Of a stretch of DNA of 7,122 nt, positions 1 to 6,171 are shown piece after piece. The stretch's first letter is position 1, and the number at the start of each line of letters is the position of its first letter. This DNA is from Bacteroidales bacterium (GTDB lineage Bacteria; Bacteroidota; Bacteroidia; Bacteroidales; PUMT01). The DNA lies in assembly GCA_007132365.1 (NCBI GenBank), contig SLOS01000022.1, positions 1 to 7,122 on the forward strand, in the 5' to 3' direction. A model generated the notes under the pieces. The model was given only the letters and a program-made list of their open reading frames with translations. It ran no database searches and had not been told where the DNA came from. The translations under genes were made by a program, and so were the position numbers.

Positions 1-167
1 CCTCCAACATCAGTGGCCACAACCGACAGTCCGACATGCACACTTCCCATCTTTCTGCTTCCCACATAATAATCGTCAGCATCACGGTTTTTCCGCAGAA
101 ACCAGAACCCGATACCCAGAACAAGGAACATATAAAGAACGAAAACCAGCAGGTCAATCCAATGCAT
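1..167 (-). CDS. Sodium:solute symporter (SSS family), N-terminal part, runs off left edge
   Basis: Read on the minus strand from the ATG at 167, the frame stays open to the window edge (55 codons). It begins MHWIDLLVFVLYMFLVLGIG, a first membrane helix, followed by a basic turn (FLRKNRDADDYYVGSRKM) and then GLSVVATDVGG. This pattern of a WID start, one hydrophobic helix, D-Y-Y-x-G-x-R and an ATxxGG motif opening the next helix is typical of SSS/SLC5-type sodium-coupled symporters, which carry sugars, amino acids, organic acids or ions across the inner membrane. The substrate cannot be told from this fragment. An in-frame ATG at 209 would add 14 residues (MIDHYLYHEI...), but family members usually start at the (M)xWID segment, so I prefer 167. 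There is no clear Shine-Dalgarno. The gene lies downstream of the ABC exporter pair on the same strand, 168 bp away, and probably has its own promoter. Confidence 0.8.
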   Translation of the reverse strand, partial: MHWIDLLVFVLYMFLVLGIGFWFLRKNRDADDYYVGSRKMGSVHVGLSVVATDVG

Positions 168-217
168 AATCAAAACAGGAATTTCATGATACAGATAATG
201 ATCTATCATGCATCACG

Positions 218-275
218 GAGCCCCAAAGGTTAAAAAATGAATTGCAGCTCTTTTACAAAAGCGGGGCTCTGAGCC
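218..275. repeat. GC-rich inverted repeats upstream of the symporter gene
   Basis: GAGCCCC at 218-224 is matched exactly by its inverse GGGGCTC at 263-269, 38 bp apart. The second arm also overlaps a perfect short palindrome, GGCTC-T-GAGCC, at 265-275. The arms stand out in otherwise AT-rich DNA between the permease stop (336) and the symporter start (167), where a promoter or 5' leader would lie on the minus strand. They could form a leader hairpin or a two-site operator. There is no T-run next to the hairpin on either strand, so it is not a convincing terminator. A near match to a -7 element on the minus strand (TAACCTTTG, 232-224) sits inside the loop. Confidence 0.35.
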
Positions 276-335
276 GGTAAATTTATAAAAACAGAATTGA
301 TATACAAAGGATCAACTTTGCACAGTAGTGCCATG

Positions 336-1157
336 TCAGAGATTGCGCCTTTTAAGAACATAGGTTACCAGGCCCAGAAACAGGGTGGTATAGGCAACAA
401 CCAGAATGATCTGAAGGTAGAGGGGCAATCCTTCCGCAACAATTCCCATTTCGGAAAGTGACAATGCATTGCCGCCGTCGACAGTTTCAAAAGTGCTTTC
501 AGAAGAGATGCTCAAAAACTCCGGCGTCGGTGTCAGTCCGCTGACACTCTTCATGGGGAAAAAGGGCCTGGCCGCCCGGTTAAAAAAGCTTCTTATAATC
601 GGTTCAACCGGAAACCGCAGAAGGATAAACATAATAATTGACAGCGCAGTACTGCGAAGCAGTACTACAAGAAGCAGTCCGATAACCATATAGGCAACAG
701 TCTGCAGAAAATAGACAAAAAGCCTGTCAATACCGTTAAATATCAATGCCGTTCCGGGAGTGTGGATAAGCCCGTAAATAATGCCGGTGACAAGAACCAA
801 AAGGAAACTGTATAAGGCTATCAGGAAAATGACCAGCATCTTCCCCTTAAGCAGGTCCGGCCTTGAGAGGCCGTCAATGACATGCTGCCTGAAAGTACGG
901 TATGAGAACTCGTTGCCGGTTACCATTATTATCAGGATGGCGAGAAGCAGGTTGAACCAGCTTGCAATCCATGGGAAATATTCCCATAAATGAGGAAACC
1001 TGAAAAAGTTTTTTGTATCGAACCCGGGTACCGATATGTCAATCTGTGATGAAACAAAAATTACAAGCGAAAACAGGGCAAGATGAAGGCCCAGTATCAC
1101 CTTGAAAGAGGTGTAGTTAAGCAGCTTGACAAGCTCAATATTAAGTAGTTTGCGCAT
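336..1157 (-). CDS. ABC-2 type transporter permease subunit
   Basis: This 273-residue integral membrane protein is the likely channel half of an ABC exporter. It has about six hydrophobic segments, near residues 20-36, 63-80, 107-130, 146-167, 170-187 and 247-267, with a soluble stretch of about 55 residues between the last two. Between helices 2 and 3 it has NEFSYRTFRQHVIDGLSR (81-98), the usual ABC-2 permease segment (E-F/Y-x-Y-x-T-x-R-Q...G-x-SR), thought to contact the ATPase as a coupling helix. The basic N-terminus and the C-terminal KRRNL fit cytoplasmic ends. It lies 30 bp downstream of the ATPase gene on the same strand, so the two form an operon and very likely one transporter. The substrate is unknown; relatives export peptide antibiotics, lipids or ions. 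No Shine-Dalgarno is visible before the ATG at 1157, which is normal for Bacteroidota. Confidence 0.85.
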   Translation of the reverse strand: MRKLLNIELVKLLNYTSFKVILGLHLALFSLVIFVSSQIDISVPGFDTKNFFRFPHLWEYFPWIASWFNLLLAILIIMVTGNEFSYRTFRQHVIDGLSRPDLLKGKMLVIFLIALYSFLLVLVTGIIYGLIHTPGTALIFNGIDRLFVYFLQTVAYMVIGLLLVVLLRSTALSIIMFILLRFPVEPIIRSFFNRAARPFFPMKSVSGLTPTPEFLSISSESTFETVDGGNALSLSEMGIVAEGLPLYLQIILVVAYTTLFLGLVTYVLKRRNL

Positions 1158-1187
1158 TGTTCATAAGTAAATATTTAAACTATGTCA

Positions 1188-2078
1188 TTATTTAACAAGT
1201 TCCAGGAACTGGGATTCCAGGCTTTTTTTCACGGGGAGCAGTTTTGAAAGGACCATATCATGTTCAAAAGCAAATTTATTCAGGTCTGAAGCTGATATTG
1301 ATCCCTCGCAGGTGATAACAAGGTCATCTCCTTTTTTATCGGTGGTTTTTGCTATGCCGGCTCTTACCAGAAGTTCTTCAAGCCTGCCTGCATCAGGTGC
1401 AGAGATCATGAAAGCCTGATCCCCTCCCAGGAGTGCATCCACACGCCCTGTAGCCAGAAGTTCACCCTCCTTAAGCACTGCAACATGGGTACAAACCTTT
1501 TCTACCTCGGCAAGTATATGGCTGGCAAGTATAACGGTCTTGCCCTTTTCGGCCTCTCCCCGGATGATAGTCCTCACCTCGGCTATGCCTTCAGGGTCAA
1601 GCCCGTTGGTTGGTTCATCCAGCACCATCACCTCCGGGTCTCCCAGCAATACCGAAGCCATGGCCAGGCGCTGTTTCATGCCGAGCGACAATGTGCTGTA
1701 GGAATAATTTCTTCTCTGGTGAAGGTTGGTGATTTTAAGGACCCTCTCAATGTCATTCTCAGGAACTTCTTTAATCTGTGCAATTATTTTCAGGTTATTG
1801 ACGAGGCTCAGGTAAGGATAGAAATTTGGCACTTCAATCAGGCTCCCGACACTTTTTTTCCATCCCGGACCGCCTGATGAGTTCCCGAACCAGGAAAAAG
1901 TGCCCGACTGCTGATGGATAACACCCATTATAATGGACAGGGTGGTGGTCTTTCCGCTCCCGTTCGGACCAAGGATACCGAACACCTCCCCTTTCTCCAC
2001 ATCCATATTGAGGTTATGTACAGCTTTTATCCTGCCATAGTGTTTTGTGAGCTGACGAATTTCAAGGATCTTTTGCAT
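1188..2078 (-). CDS. ABC transporter ATP-binding protein, BcrA/NatA type
   Basis: This 296-residue nucleotide-binding subunit powers the ABC-2 permease encoded just downstream. It has Walker A GPNGSGKTT (37-45), a BcrA-type segment LIEVPNFYPYLS (80-91) where the Q-loop glutamine is replaced by glutamate (E82), a variant signature SLGMKQR (131-137) in place of LSGGQ, Walker B VMVLDEP (150-156) with catalytic E155, D-loop GLDP (159-162) and switch histidine H187 in ASH. These variants are normal for the BcrA-like export branch rather than signs of decay. About 80 residues after residue 215 form a C-terminal accessory region seen in this branch. No two-component or repressor gene is next to it, so there is no direct hint of an antibiotic-response role. 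The specific substrate (bacitracin-like peptide, lipid, sodium) cannot be assigned. Confidence 0.88.
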   Translation of the reverse strand: MQKILEIRQLTKHYGRIKAVHNLNMDVEKGEVFGILGPNGSGKTTTLSIIMGVIHQQSGTFSWFGNSSGGPGWKKSVGSLIEVPNFYPYLSLVNNLKIIAQIKEVPENDIERVLKITNLHQRRNYSYSTLSLGMKQRLAMASVLLGDPEVMVLDEPTNGLDPEGIAEVRTIIRGEAEKGKTVILASHILAEVEKVCTHVAVLKEGELLATGRVDALLGGDQAFMISAPDAGRLEELLVRAGIAKTTDKKGDDLVITCEGSISASDLNKFAFEHDMVLSKLLPVKKSLESQFLELVK

Positions 2079-2173
2079 AAGGACGGACCAATATTAATAT
2101 CATGCTGCAACTGCTATTCCGCACAGCTGCTTTTATCATAAAAGGCAATATACATCAAAAGACGATCAAAACA

Positions 2174-2181
2174 CAAAAATA
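2174..2181 (-). promoter_or_regulatory. Candidate -7 promoter element for the ABC exporter operon
   Basis: On the minus strand this reads TATTTTTG, an exact match to the Bacteroidota -7 consensus TAnnTTTG. It lies about 95 bp upstream of the ATPase start. No good TTG -33 element is seen 19-21 bp upstream, so the call rests on one short motif in AT-rich DNA. Confidence 0.3.
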
Positions 2182-2249
2182 TTACAAAACGATGCCCGGC
2201 ATTTGGGAGCCGGTGAGTTTCGGAGTTTTGATATAAACCCCGCATTTGC

Positions 2250-2355
2250 GGAAACCGGCTTGAGAGCGTCAGTTACCGGGTAAAGAGATAAGCCTGCAGA
2301 TCCGGAAACCGGGTTGAAAGTGTCAGTTCCCCGGGTAAATTTTGTCAGTTCCCGA
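2250..2355. repeat. Degenerate GC-rich direct repeats downstream of recQ
   Basis: Two imperfect copies of a roughly 35-bp unit lie at 2250-2284 and 2304-2339. Both read GGAAACCGG, then TTGAgAGcGTCAGTT or TTGAaAGtGTCAGTT, then aCCGGGTAAA or ccCCGGGTAAA. The period is about 54 bp. A third, shorter match, GTCAGTTCCCG, at 2344-2354 contains the recQ stop codon and its last two codons. The block just left of copy 1 (CCGCATTTGCGG, 2239-2250) is a small palindrome. The repeats fill most of the gap between recQ and the ABC operon. They may come from local duplication of the recQ 3' end or be a low-copy intergenic repeat family. I see no classic T-tailed terminator in them. Confidence 0.6.
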
Positions 2356-4543
2356 GTTCTGAAATAAACTTAATCCTCATAAGGCGGATATCCTCTTCTG
2401 AAAAATCCTCTTCACCAAGTTCGGCAAGCGCCTCCTCTACCGATTCGGTCTCAGCCTCCTCCCGGAAATATTCGTATACTTCTGCCTGCCTCTCCTCATC
2501 AATCAGTCCGTCGATATAATAGTCTATATTGAGTTTCGTGCCGGAGTTGACAATTGCTTCAATTTCCAGAAGCAACTCATTCATATCCATATTTTTTGAG
2601 GAAGCAATATCTTCAAAGCTCATTTTCCTGTCTATGGCCTGAATTATCGAAACCTTTATACCGGATTTGTTGACAACTGATTTAACGACCATATCCTGCG
2701 GACGGATAATCTCTTTCTCATCCACATATTTTTTAATCAGATCAACGAATTCCTGGCCATACCGTTTAGCCTTCCCTGCACCGACACCGGCAATATTCTG
2801 CATCTCATCAATGGTGACGGGATACTGCAGGGCCATGTCTTCAAGAGAAGGGTCCTGGAAGATCACAAACGGCGGGAGATTGTGCTTTTTGGATACTTTC
2901 CTTCGCTGATCCTTGAGAATACTGAGCAACTCCAGGTCAACCGTACTGGTCTTGCCTGTGGAACCGTTTGAGTCGGCCGGGTCATCATGATCATAATCCT
3001 GCTCCTCAATAAGCATAAATGAGCGCGGGTTCTTAAGGAAATCACGGCCTTCGGGGCTGAGCCTGAGCAGTCCGTAATTCTCGATTTCCTTGATCACCAG
3101 TTTGGCGATCATAGCCTGACGTATTACCGCAAGCCAGTATTTTACGCTTTTATCGCTGCCTTCCCCGAACAGCGGCAGTTCATTATGCTTGTAGGTCTGA
3201 ACTGACTGGGTAGCCTTCCCGTTGATTATATCGGCTATATGCTCAGCCTTGAATTTTTCCTTAACTGCCTCAATTGTTTTAAGGACAAGGGATATATGAT
3301 CCCTGCCTTCAAACCTTGTTTTCGGGTGCAGGCAGTTGTCGCAGGTTTCACAGTTTTCCTCAAGGTACTCCTCACCAAAATAATGGAGGAGGTGCTTTCT
3401 GCGGCACACAGATGATTCAGCATAGGAGACGGTTTCCAGCAACAGCTGTTTCCCTATTTCCTGTTCTGCAATATGCTTGTTCTGCATGAACTTCTCAAGC
3501 TTCTGAATATCCTTGTAGCGGTAAAAAGTTATGCATTTGCCTTCTCCACCATCCCTTCCGGCCCTGCCGGTTTCCTGGTAATATCCTTCGAGGCTCTTGG
3601 GTATATCGTAATGTATCACATACCTTACGTCAGGTTTGTCAATACCCATGCCGAAAGCTATGGTTGCTACAATTACGTCGGCATCCTCCATAAGGAAACT
3701 GTCCTGGTTGGCGGACCTGTTGGCAGAATCCATGCCGGCATGGTATGGAAGGGCCCTGATTCCGTTTATCATGAGTGTCTCGGCAAGCTCTTCAACCTTT
3801 TTGCGGCTGAGGCAGTAAATGATACCGGATTTCCCGTGGTTATTCTTTATGAATTTAATTATCTCCTTTGTGGCATGCACCTTCGGCCTTATCTCATAAT
3901 AGAGGTTGGGCCTGTTGAAAGAGGACTTGAACACTTTTGCATCAAGCATACCAAGGTTCTTCTGGATATCATGCTGCACCTTTGGAGTGGCAGTTGCCGT
4001 GAGAGCAATTATCGGAGCCACGCCAACCTCATTGATTATGTCTCTTATGCGCCTGTATTCAGGGCGGAAATCATGACCCCACTCAGATATACAATGCGCT
4101 TCATCTATGGCATAGAATGATACCTTTACCTGCCTGAGGAATGTTACATTTTCAGCTTTTGTAAGTGATTCAGGTGCGACATACAGCATCTTTGTCTTCC
4201 CCGAAAGGAGGTCCTCCTTGACCTTCATAATGGCTGACTTGGTGAGAGAAGAATTCATGAAATGAGCAACTCCGTCCTCTGCACTGAAAGCCCTGATCGC
4301 ATCGACCTGATTCTTCATCAATGCAATAAGAGGAGATATAATAATTGCCGTTCCCTCCAGCAGGATTGCAGGCAGCTGGTAACACAACGATTTCCCTCCA
4401 CCGGTCGGCTTCAGCACGAAAGTATCATTCCCGTCCATCACGTTCCGGATAATATCTTCCTGGTTACCTTTAAAGCTTGTAAAACCAAAATTGGTTTTCA
4501 AACTCTCCAGTAACGATATTCCGGACTTAATTCCCATGTTCAT
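2345..4543 (-). CDS. recQ: ATP-dependent DNA helicase RecQ
   Basis: RecQ unwinds DNA 3'-5' in recombination repair and at stalled forks. At 732 residues this is longer than E. coli RecQ (about 610) but of the size I expect in Bacteroidota. It has motif 0 glutamine Q28, Walker A KPTGGGKS (45-52), DEAH (147-150) followed by the aromatic-rich loop CISEWGHDFRPEY, motif III LTATATP (181-187) and motif VI QETGRAGRDG (323-332). The four zinc cysteines are C380, C398, C401 and C404. A winged-helix RQC region follows to about 505 and an HRDC domain at about 532-610, including the hairpin IAGVGAGKAKRYG. The tail, about 610-732, includes a predicted helix-turn-helix-like stretch (near 640-690) and an acidic end. 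Two ATGs are possible (4543 and 4537); the first is used here. All key residues are present, so the enzyme should be active. It is divergent from the kdsD remnant, tatC and lptB. Confidence 0.95.
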   Translation of the reverse strand: MNMGIKSGISLLESLKTNFGFTSFKGNQEDIIRNVMDGNDTFVLKPTGGGKSLCYQLPAILLEGTAIIISPLIALMKNQVDAIRAFSAEDGVAHFMNSSLTKSAIMKVKEDLLSGKTKMLYVAPESLTKAENVTFLRQVKVSFYAIDEAHCISEWGHDFRPEYRRIRDIINEVGVAPIIALTATATPKVQHDIQKNLGMLDAKVFKSSFNRPNLYYEIRPKVHATKEIIKFIKNNHGKSGIIYCLSRKKVEELAETLMINGIRALPYHAGMDSANRSANQDSFLMEDADVIVATIAFGMGIDKPDVRYVIHYDIPKSLEGYYQETGRAGRDGGEGKCITFYRYKDIQKLEKFMQNKHIAEQEIGKQLLLETVSYAESSVCRRKHLLHYFGEEYLEENCETCDNCLHPKTRFEGRDHISLVLKTIEAVKEKFKAEHIADIINGKATQSVQTYKHNELPLFGEGSDKSVKYWLAVIRQAMIAKLVIKEIENYGLLRLSPEGRDFLKNPRSFMLIEEQDYDHDDPADSNGSTGKTSTVDLELLSILKDQRRKVSKKHNLPPFVIFQDPSLEDMALQYPVTIDEMQNIAGVGAGKAKRYGQEFVDLIKKYVDEKEIIRPQDMVVKSVVNKSGIKVSIIQAIDRKMSFEDIASSKNMDMNELLLEIEAIVNSGTKLNIDYYIDGLIDEERQAEVYEYFREEAETESVEEALAELGEEDFSEEDIRLMRIKFISELGN

Positions 4544-4611
4544 GTATATAAAATAGGTTATTCACATTAATAATCAATTAATTATATGTTGCAGGTTATT
4601 CATATTCAGTG

Positions 4612-4767
4612 TTTCAATTCCCATGGATCCCTCTGTTTTATATATCTTTTTTTGTGAGACTTCAGTATCATGGGGATTCCATTCGTATAAAGTATAATTA
4701 TCAAGCTGTTTAACAATGTGTGACAAATTCCGGACCCGGATATTTTGCTTTTCAATCCATGGATCCC
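4612..4767. repeat. Two-copy imperfect direct repeat flanking 118 bp
   Basis: TTTCAAT-TC-CCATGGATCCC at 4612-4631 and TTTCAAT-CCATGGATCCC at 4750-4767 differ only by a 2-bp insertion. The shared core CCATGGATCCC contains two overlapping 6-bp palindromes (CCATGG and GGATCC). Both copies lie in the gene-free DNA upstream of recQ. They could be protein-binding sites or a small duplication; the sequence does not decide which. Confidence 0.5.
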
Positions 4768-5072
4768 AAATGCTTTGCTGATTTGCGGTCGATTCTACAT
4801 GCAATTAAAAGTTCATTGAGTAATATTTGCCATTTGTAGAATTTGATGCATTTTTGTGTTATGAAATACCTGGAGGGTTAAGGAAAAATTTCAATAGCCC
4901 CTACAAAAACCATGCAAAACATTAACCTCATACTATCTTTTACACAAAATAACGATTTTTCCTGACAAATGGTATTCACGTAAATATAAAACATTGGTCC
5001 ACGAAGACAATATTTTACCGGAAATCTTTTAAACTAATTACAAAAGAGGCATTATTTTCACCTATAAATAGA

Positions 5073-5088
5073 TAACTTTGCAAATCTA
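5073..5088. promoter_or_regulatory. Palindromic, possibly bidirectional -7 promoter element
   Basis: TAACTTTG (5073-5080) on the plus strand abuts CAAATCTA (5081-5088), which reads TAGATTTG on the minus strand. Both halves match the Bacteroidota -7 consensus TAnnTTTG, giving a symmetric TAnnTTTGCAAAnnTA site. It lies between recQ (minus) and the kdsD remnant, tatC and lptB (plus), where divergent promoters are expected. No convincing TTG -33 element is found at the right distance on either side, which keeps confidence low. If used rightward, the tatC message would have a leader of about 245 nt containing the kdsD remnant. If used leftward, the recQ leader would be about 525 nt. Confidence 0.35.
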
Positions 5089-5151
5089 ATTTACATATTT
5101 TTTTATATTAAATCATGCTTTTAAACAATTTTAACATTTGATCTAAATTAC

Positions 5152-5307
5152 AGGATTAAAAAACTTTGGTACCAGTGTGATTCCATATCACGTTCAATTG
5201 TTGAGATATCCTCCAAACGACCGGGTTAAAGCGCATTCCCCGTCGACCAGACAGATCACGCGGGCATAATTCATCTGAATGATATTCTGAAGGAGGGTGT
5301 TGTATAA
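5152..5307 (+). pseudogene. kdsD: Remnant of kdsD (arabinose-5-phosphate isomerase, KpsF/GutQ family), C-terminal CBS region
   Basis: One plus-strand frame ends AGIIHLNDILKEGVV at 5260-5304, followed by TAA at 5305. This matches the C-terminal end of KdsD (E. coli: GVLHMHDLLRAGVV), the last part of its second CBS domain. The same frame upstream reads SIVEISSKRPG (5194-5226), which resembles the start of the first CBS domain (IxEISSKRLG). Only a few codons lie between these parts, and an in-frame TAA sits at 5227-5229. So about 70 residues between the two CBS halves, and the whole SIS catalytic domain, are missing. There is no start codon in frame, and another stop (TAA) lies upstream near 5115. 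KdsD normally converts ribulose-5-phosphate to arabinose-5-phosphate for KDO synthesis; this fragment cannot. It ends 17 bp before tatC in the same orientation, as expected for an old kdsD-tatC-lptB operon. The C-terminal match is strong; the first-CBS match is weaker. Confidence 0.75.
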
Positions 5308-5324
5308 ATTTTTCTCTTTGCACT

Positions 5325-6149
5325 ATGGCAAAAGCACATGAAAATGAAATGTCCTTTCTTGACCACCTGGAAGCTCTCCGATGGCACCTGGTGAGGTCAA
5401 TTTTGTCGGTCATTGTGTTTGCGATCGTGGCCTTTGTCTTCAAAGACTTCATATTCAGCAATATTATAATAGCACCGAAAACACCGGATTTTTTTACCAA
5501 CCGTAACCTCTGTGCCTTTGGAACCTGGATAGGTATCAAGGCGCTATGTATCAATTCTGATCCTTTTCAGCTGATCAACATCAATATGGCAGGTCAGTTT
5601 ACAACTCATATAATGGTTTCGATGATTATAGGGCTGTTATGTGCATTTCCCTACCTGATCTTTGAAATGTGGCGATTTATAGGTCCTGCCCTGTATGAAA
5701 AGGAACAGCAATATGCCAGAGGCGCCGTTTTTTATATATCGCTGCTTTTTATTCTTGGAGTTCTTTTCGCCTATTATGTCATAATCCCGCTTTCTGTTCA
5801 TTTCCTTGGCTCCTACCAGGTGAGCGAAGAGGTAATAAACCAGATAAACCTGATGTCATATATTTCACTGGTAAGTGCCATTGCACTGGCAGTCGGGCTT
5901 ATATTCGAGCTTCCTGTCCTTATATATTTCCTTACCAAAATAGGCCTGGTAACACCCGAGTTCCTGAAAAAATACCGGAGGCATGCCCTTGTAATACTTC
6001 TTGCCCTGTCAGCCATAATAACTCCGCCGGATGTTTTCAGCCAGATTCTGGTAGTTGTACCGCTGATGTTCCTCTATGAAGTAGGAATAAGGCTATCAAA
6101 AAGGATCATAAAGAAGGAACAACTTGCCGCGCAGCAACAATCCTCATAA
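5325..6149 (+). CDS. tatC: Sec-independent protein translocase TatC
   Basis: TatC is the inner-membrane receptor of the twin-arginine pathway; it binds RR signal peptides and recruits TatA for export of folded proteins. The 274-residue product starts with the cytoplasmic segment FLDHLEALRW (11-20) and has about six hydrophobic segments. Conserved points that align with E. coli TatC are FxxPALYxxE (118-127, E127 equal to E. coli E103), GLIFELP (191-197, E195 equal to E170) and TPPDVFSQ (233-240, D236 equal to D211). The E. coli E15 position in HLxELR is alanine here (A17), with E16 next to it. The first periplasmic loop is long and carries two cysteines, C63 and C75. The ATG at 5325 has no Shine-Dalgarno but sits just after the kdsD remnant. 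The gene is followed 22 bp later by lptB. No tatA or tatB gene is in the window. Confidence 0.95.
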   Translation: MAKAHENEMSFLDHLEALRWHLVRSILSVIVFAIVAFVFKDFIFSNIIIAPKTPDFFTNRNLCAFGTWIGIKALCINSDPFQLININMAGQFTTHIMVSMIIGLLCAFPYLIFEMWRFIGPALYEKEQQYARGAVFYISLLFILGVLFAYYVIIPLSVHFLGSYQVSEEVINQINLMSYISLVSAIALAVGLIFELPVLIYFLTKIGLVTPEFLKKYRRHALVILLALSAIITPPDVFSQILVVVPLMFLYEVGIRLSKRIIKKEQLAAQQQSS

Positions 6150-6171
6150 AACGGCGTTAATTAAACTCTAT

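Larger units (their letters stand above)
4544..5151. other. AT-rich intergenic region with no recognised gene
   Basis: No intact gene is recognisable in this stretch of about 600 bp. A minus-strand frame at 4574-4804 (76 codons) can only start with TTG, directly after a stop, and resembles nothing I know, so I do not call it a gene. The region holds an imperfect 18-20 bp direct repeat (4612-4631 and 4750-4767) and a palindromic promoter-like site (5073-5088), described separately. The recQ promoter should lie here on the minus strand, and the promoter for the tatC-lptB operon on the plus strand. By comparison with related genomes as I recall them, most of kdsD would once have lain next to or within this interval, but I found no KdsD sugar-isomerase (SIS) domain residues in the frames I read. 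Confidence 0.6.

Noticed and set aside
297..319. CAACTTTG promoter-like site and small TTGAT/ATCAA hairpin after the permease gene
   Set aside because: The promoter-like site would point into the antisense of the permease, and the hairpin stem is five weak pairs; neither is convincing.
3473..4120. Plus-strand 215-codon reading frame inside recQ
   Set aside because: It lies wholly opposite conserved RecQ helicase motifs; a long open antisense frame in a coding region is common.
4574..4804. Minus-strand 76-codon reading frame upstream of recQ
   Set aside because: The only start is TTG directly after a stop, both copies of a direct repeat fall inside it, and no family resemblance is seen. It is more likely intergenic DNA or an old remnant.
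4829..4971. Inverted match CCATTTGT/ACAAATGG in the recQ-tatC gap
   Set aside because: Only eight bases 127 bp apart in AT-rich DNA; expected by chance.
4875..5031. Plus-strand open frame ending FPDKWYSRKYKTLVHEDN...
   Set aside because: About 50 codons with no start codon and no resemblance to KdsD or another family I know.
5300..5320. Promoter directly before tatC (TTG at 5300 and TCTCTTTG at 5313)
   Set aside because: The -7 match has one mismatch and the spacing is only 10 bp rather than about 19-21; it would also give a leaderless message.
5156..5554. Minus-strand 132-codon reading frame over the tatC start
   Set aside because: It is antisense to the kdsD remnant and to conserved tatC codons and has no family-like motifs.
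6124..6171. Upstream TTG start for lptB overlapping tatC
   Set aside because: The extra 16 residues repeat the tatC end and spacer in another frame and are not LptB-like; the ATG at 6172 is the natural start.
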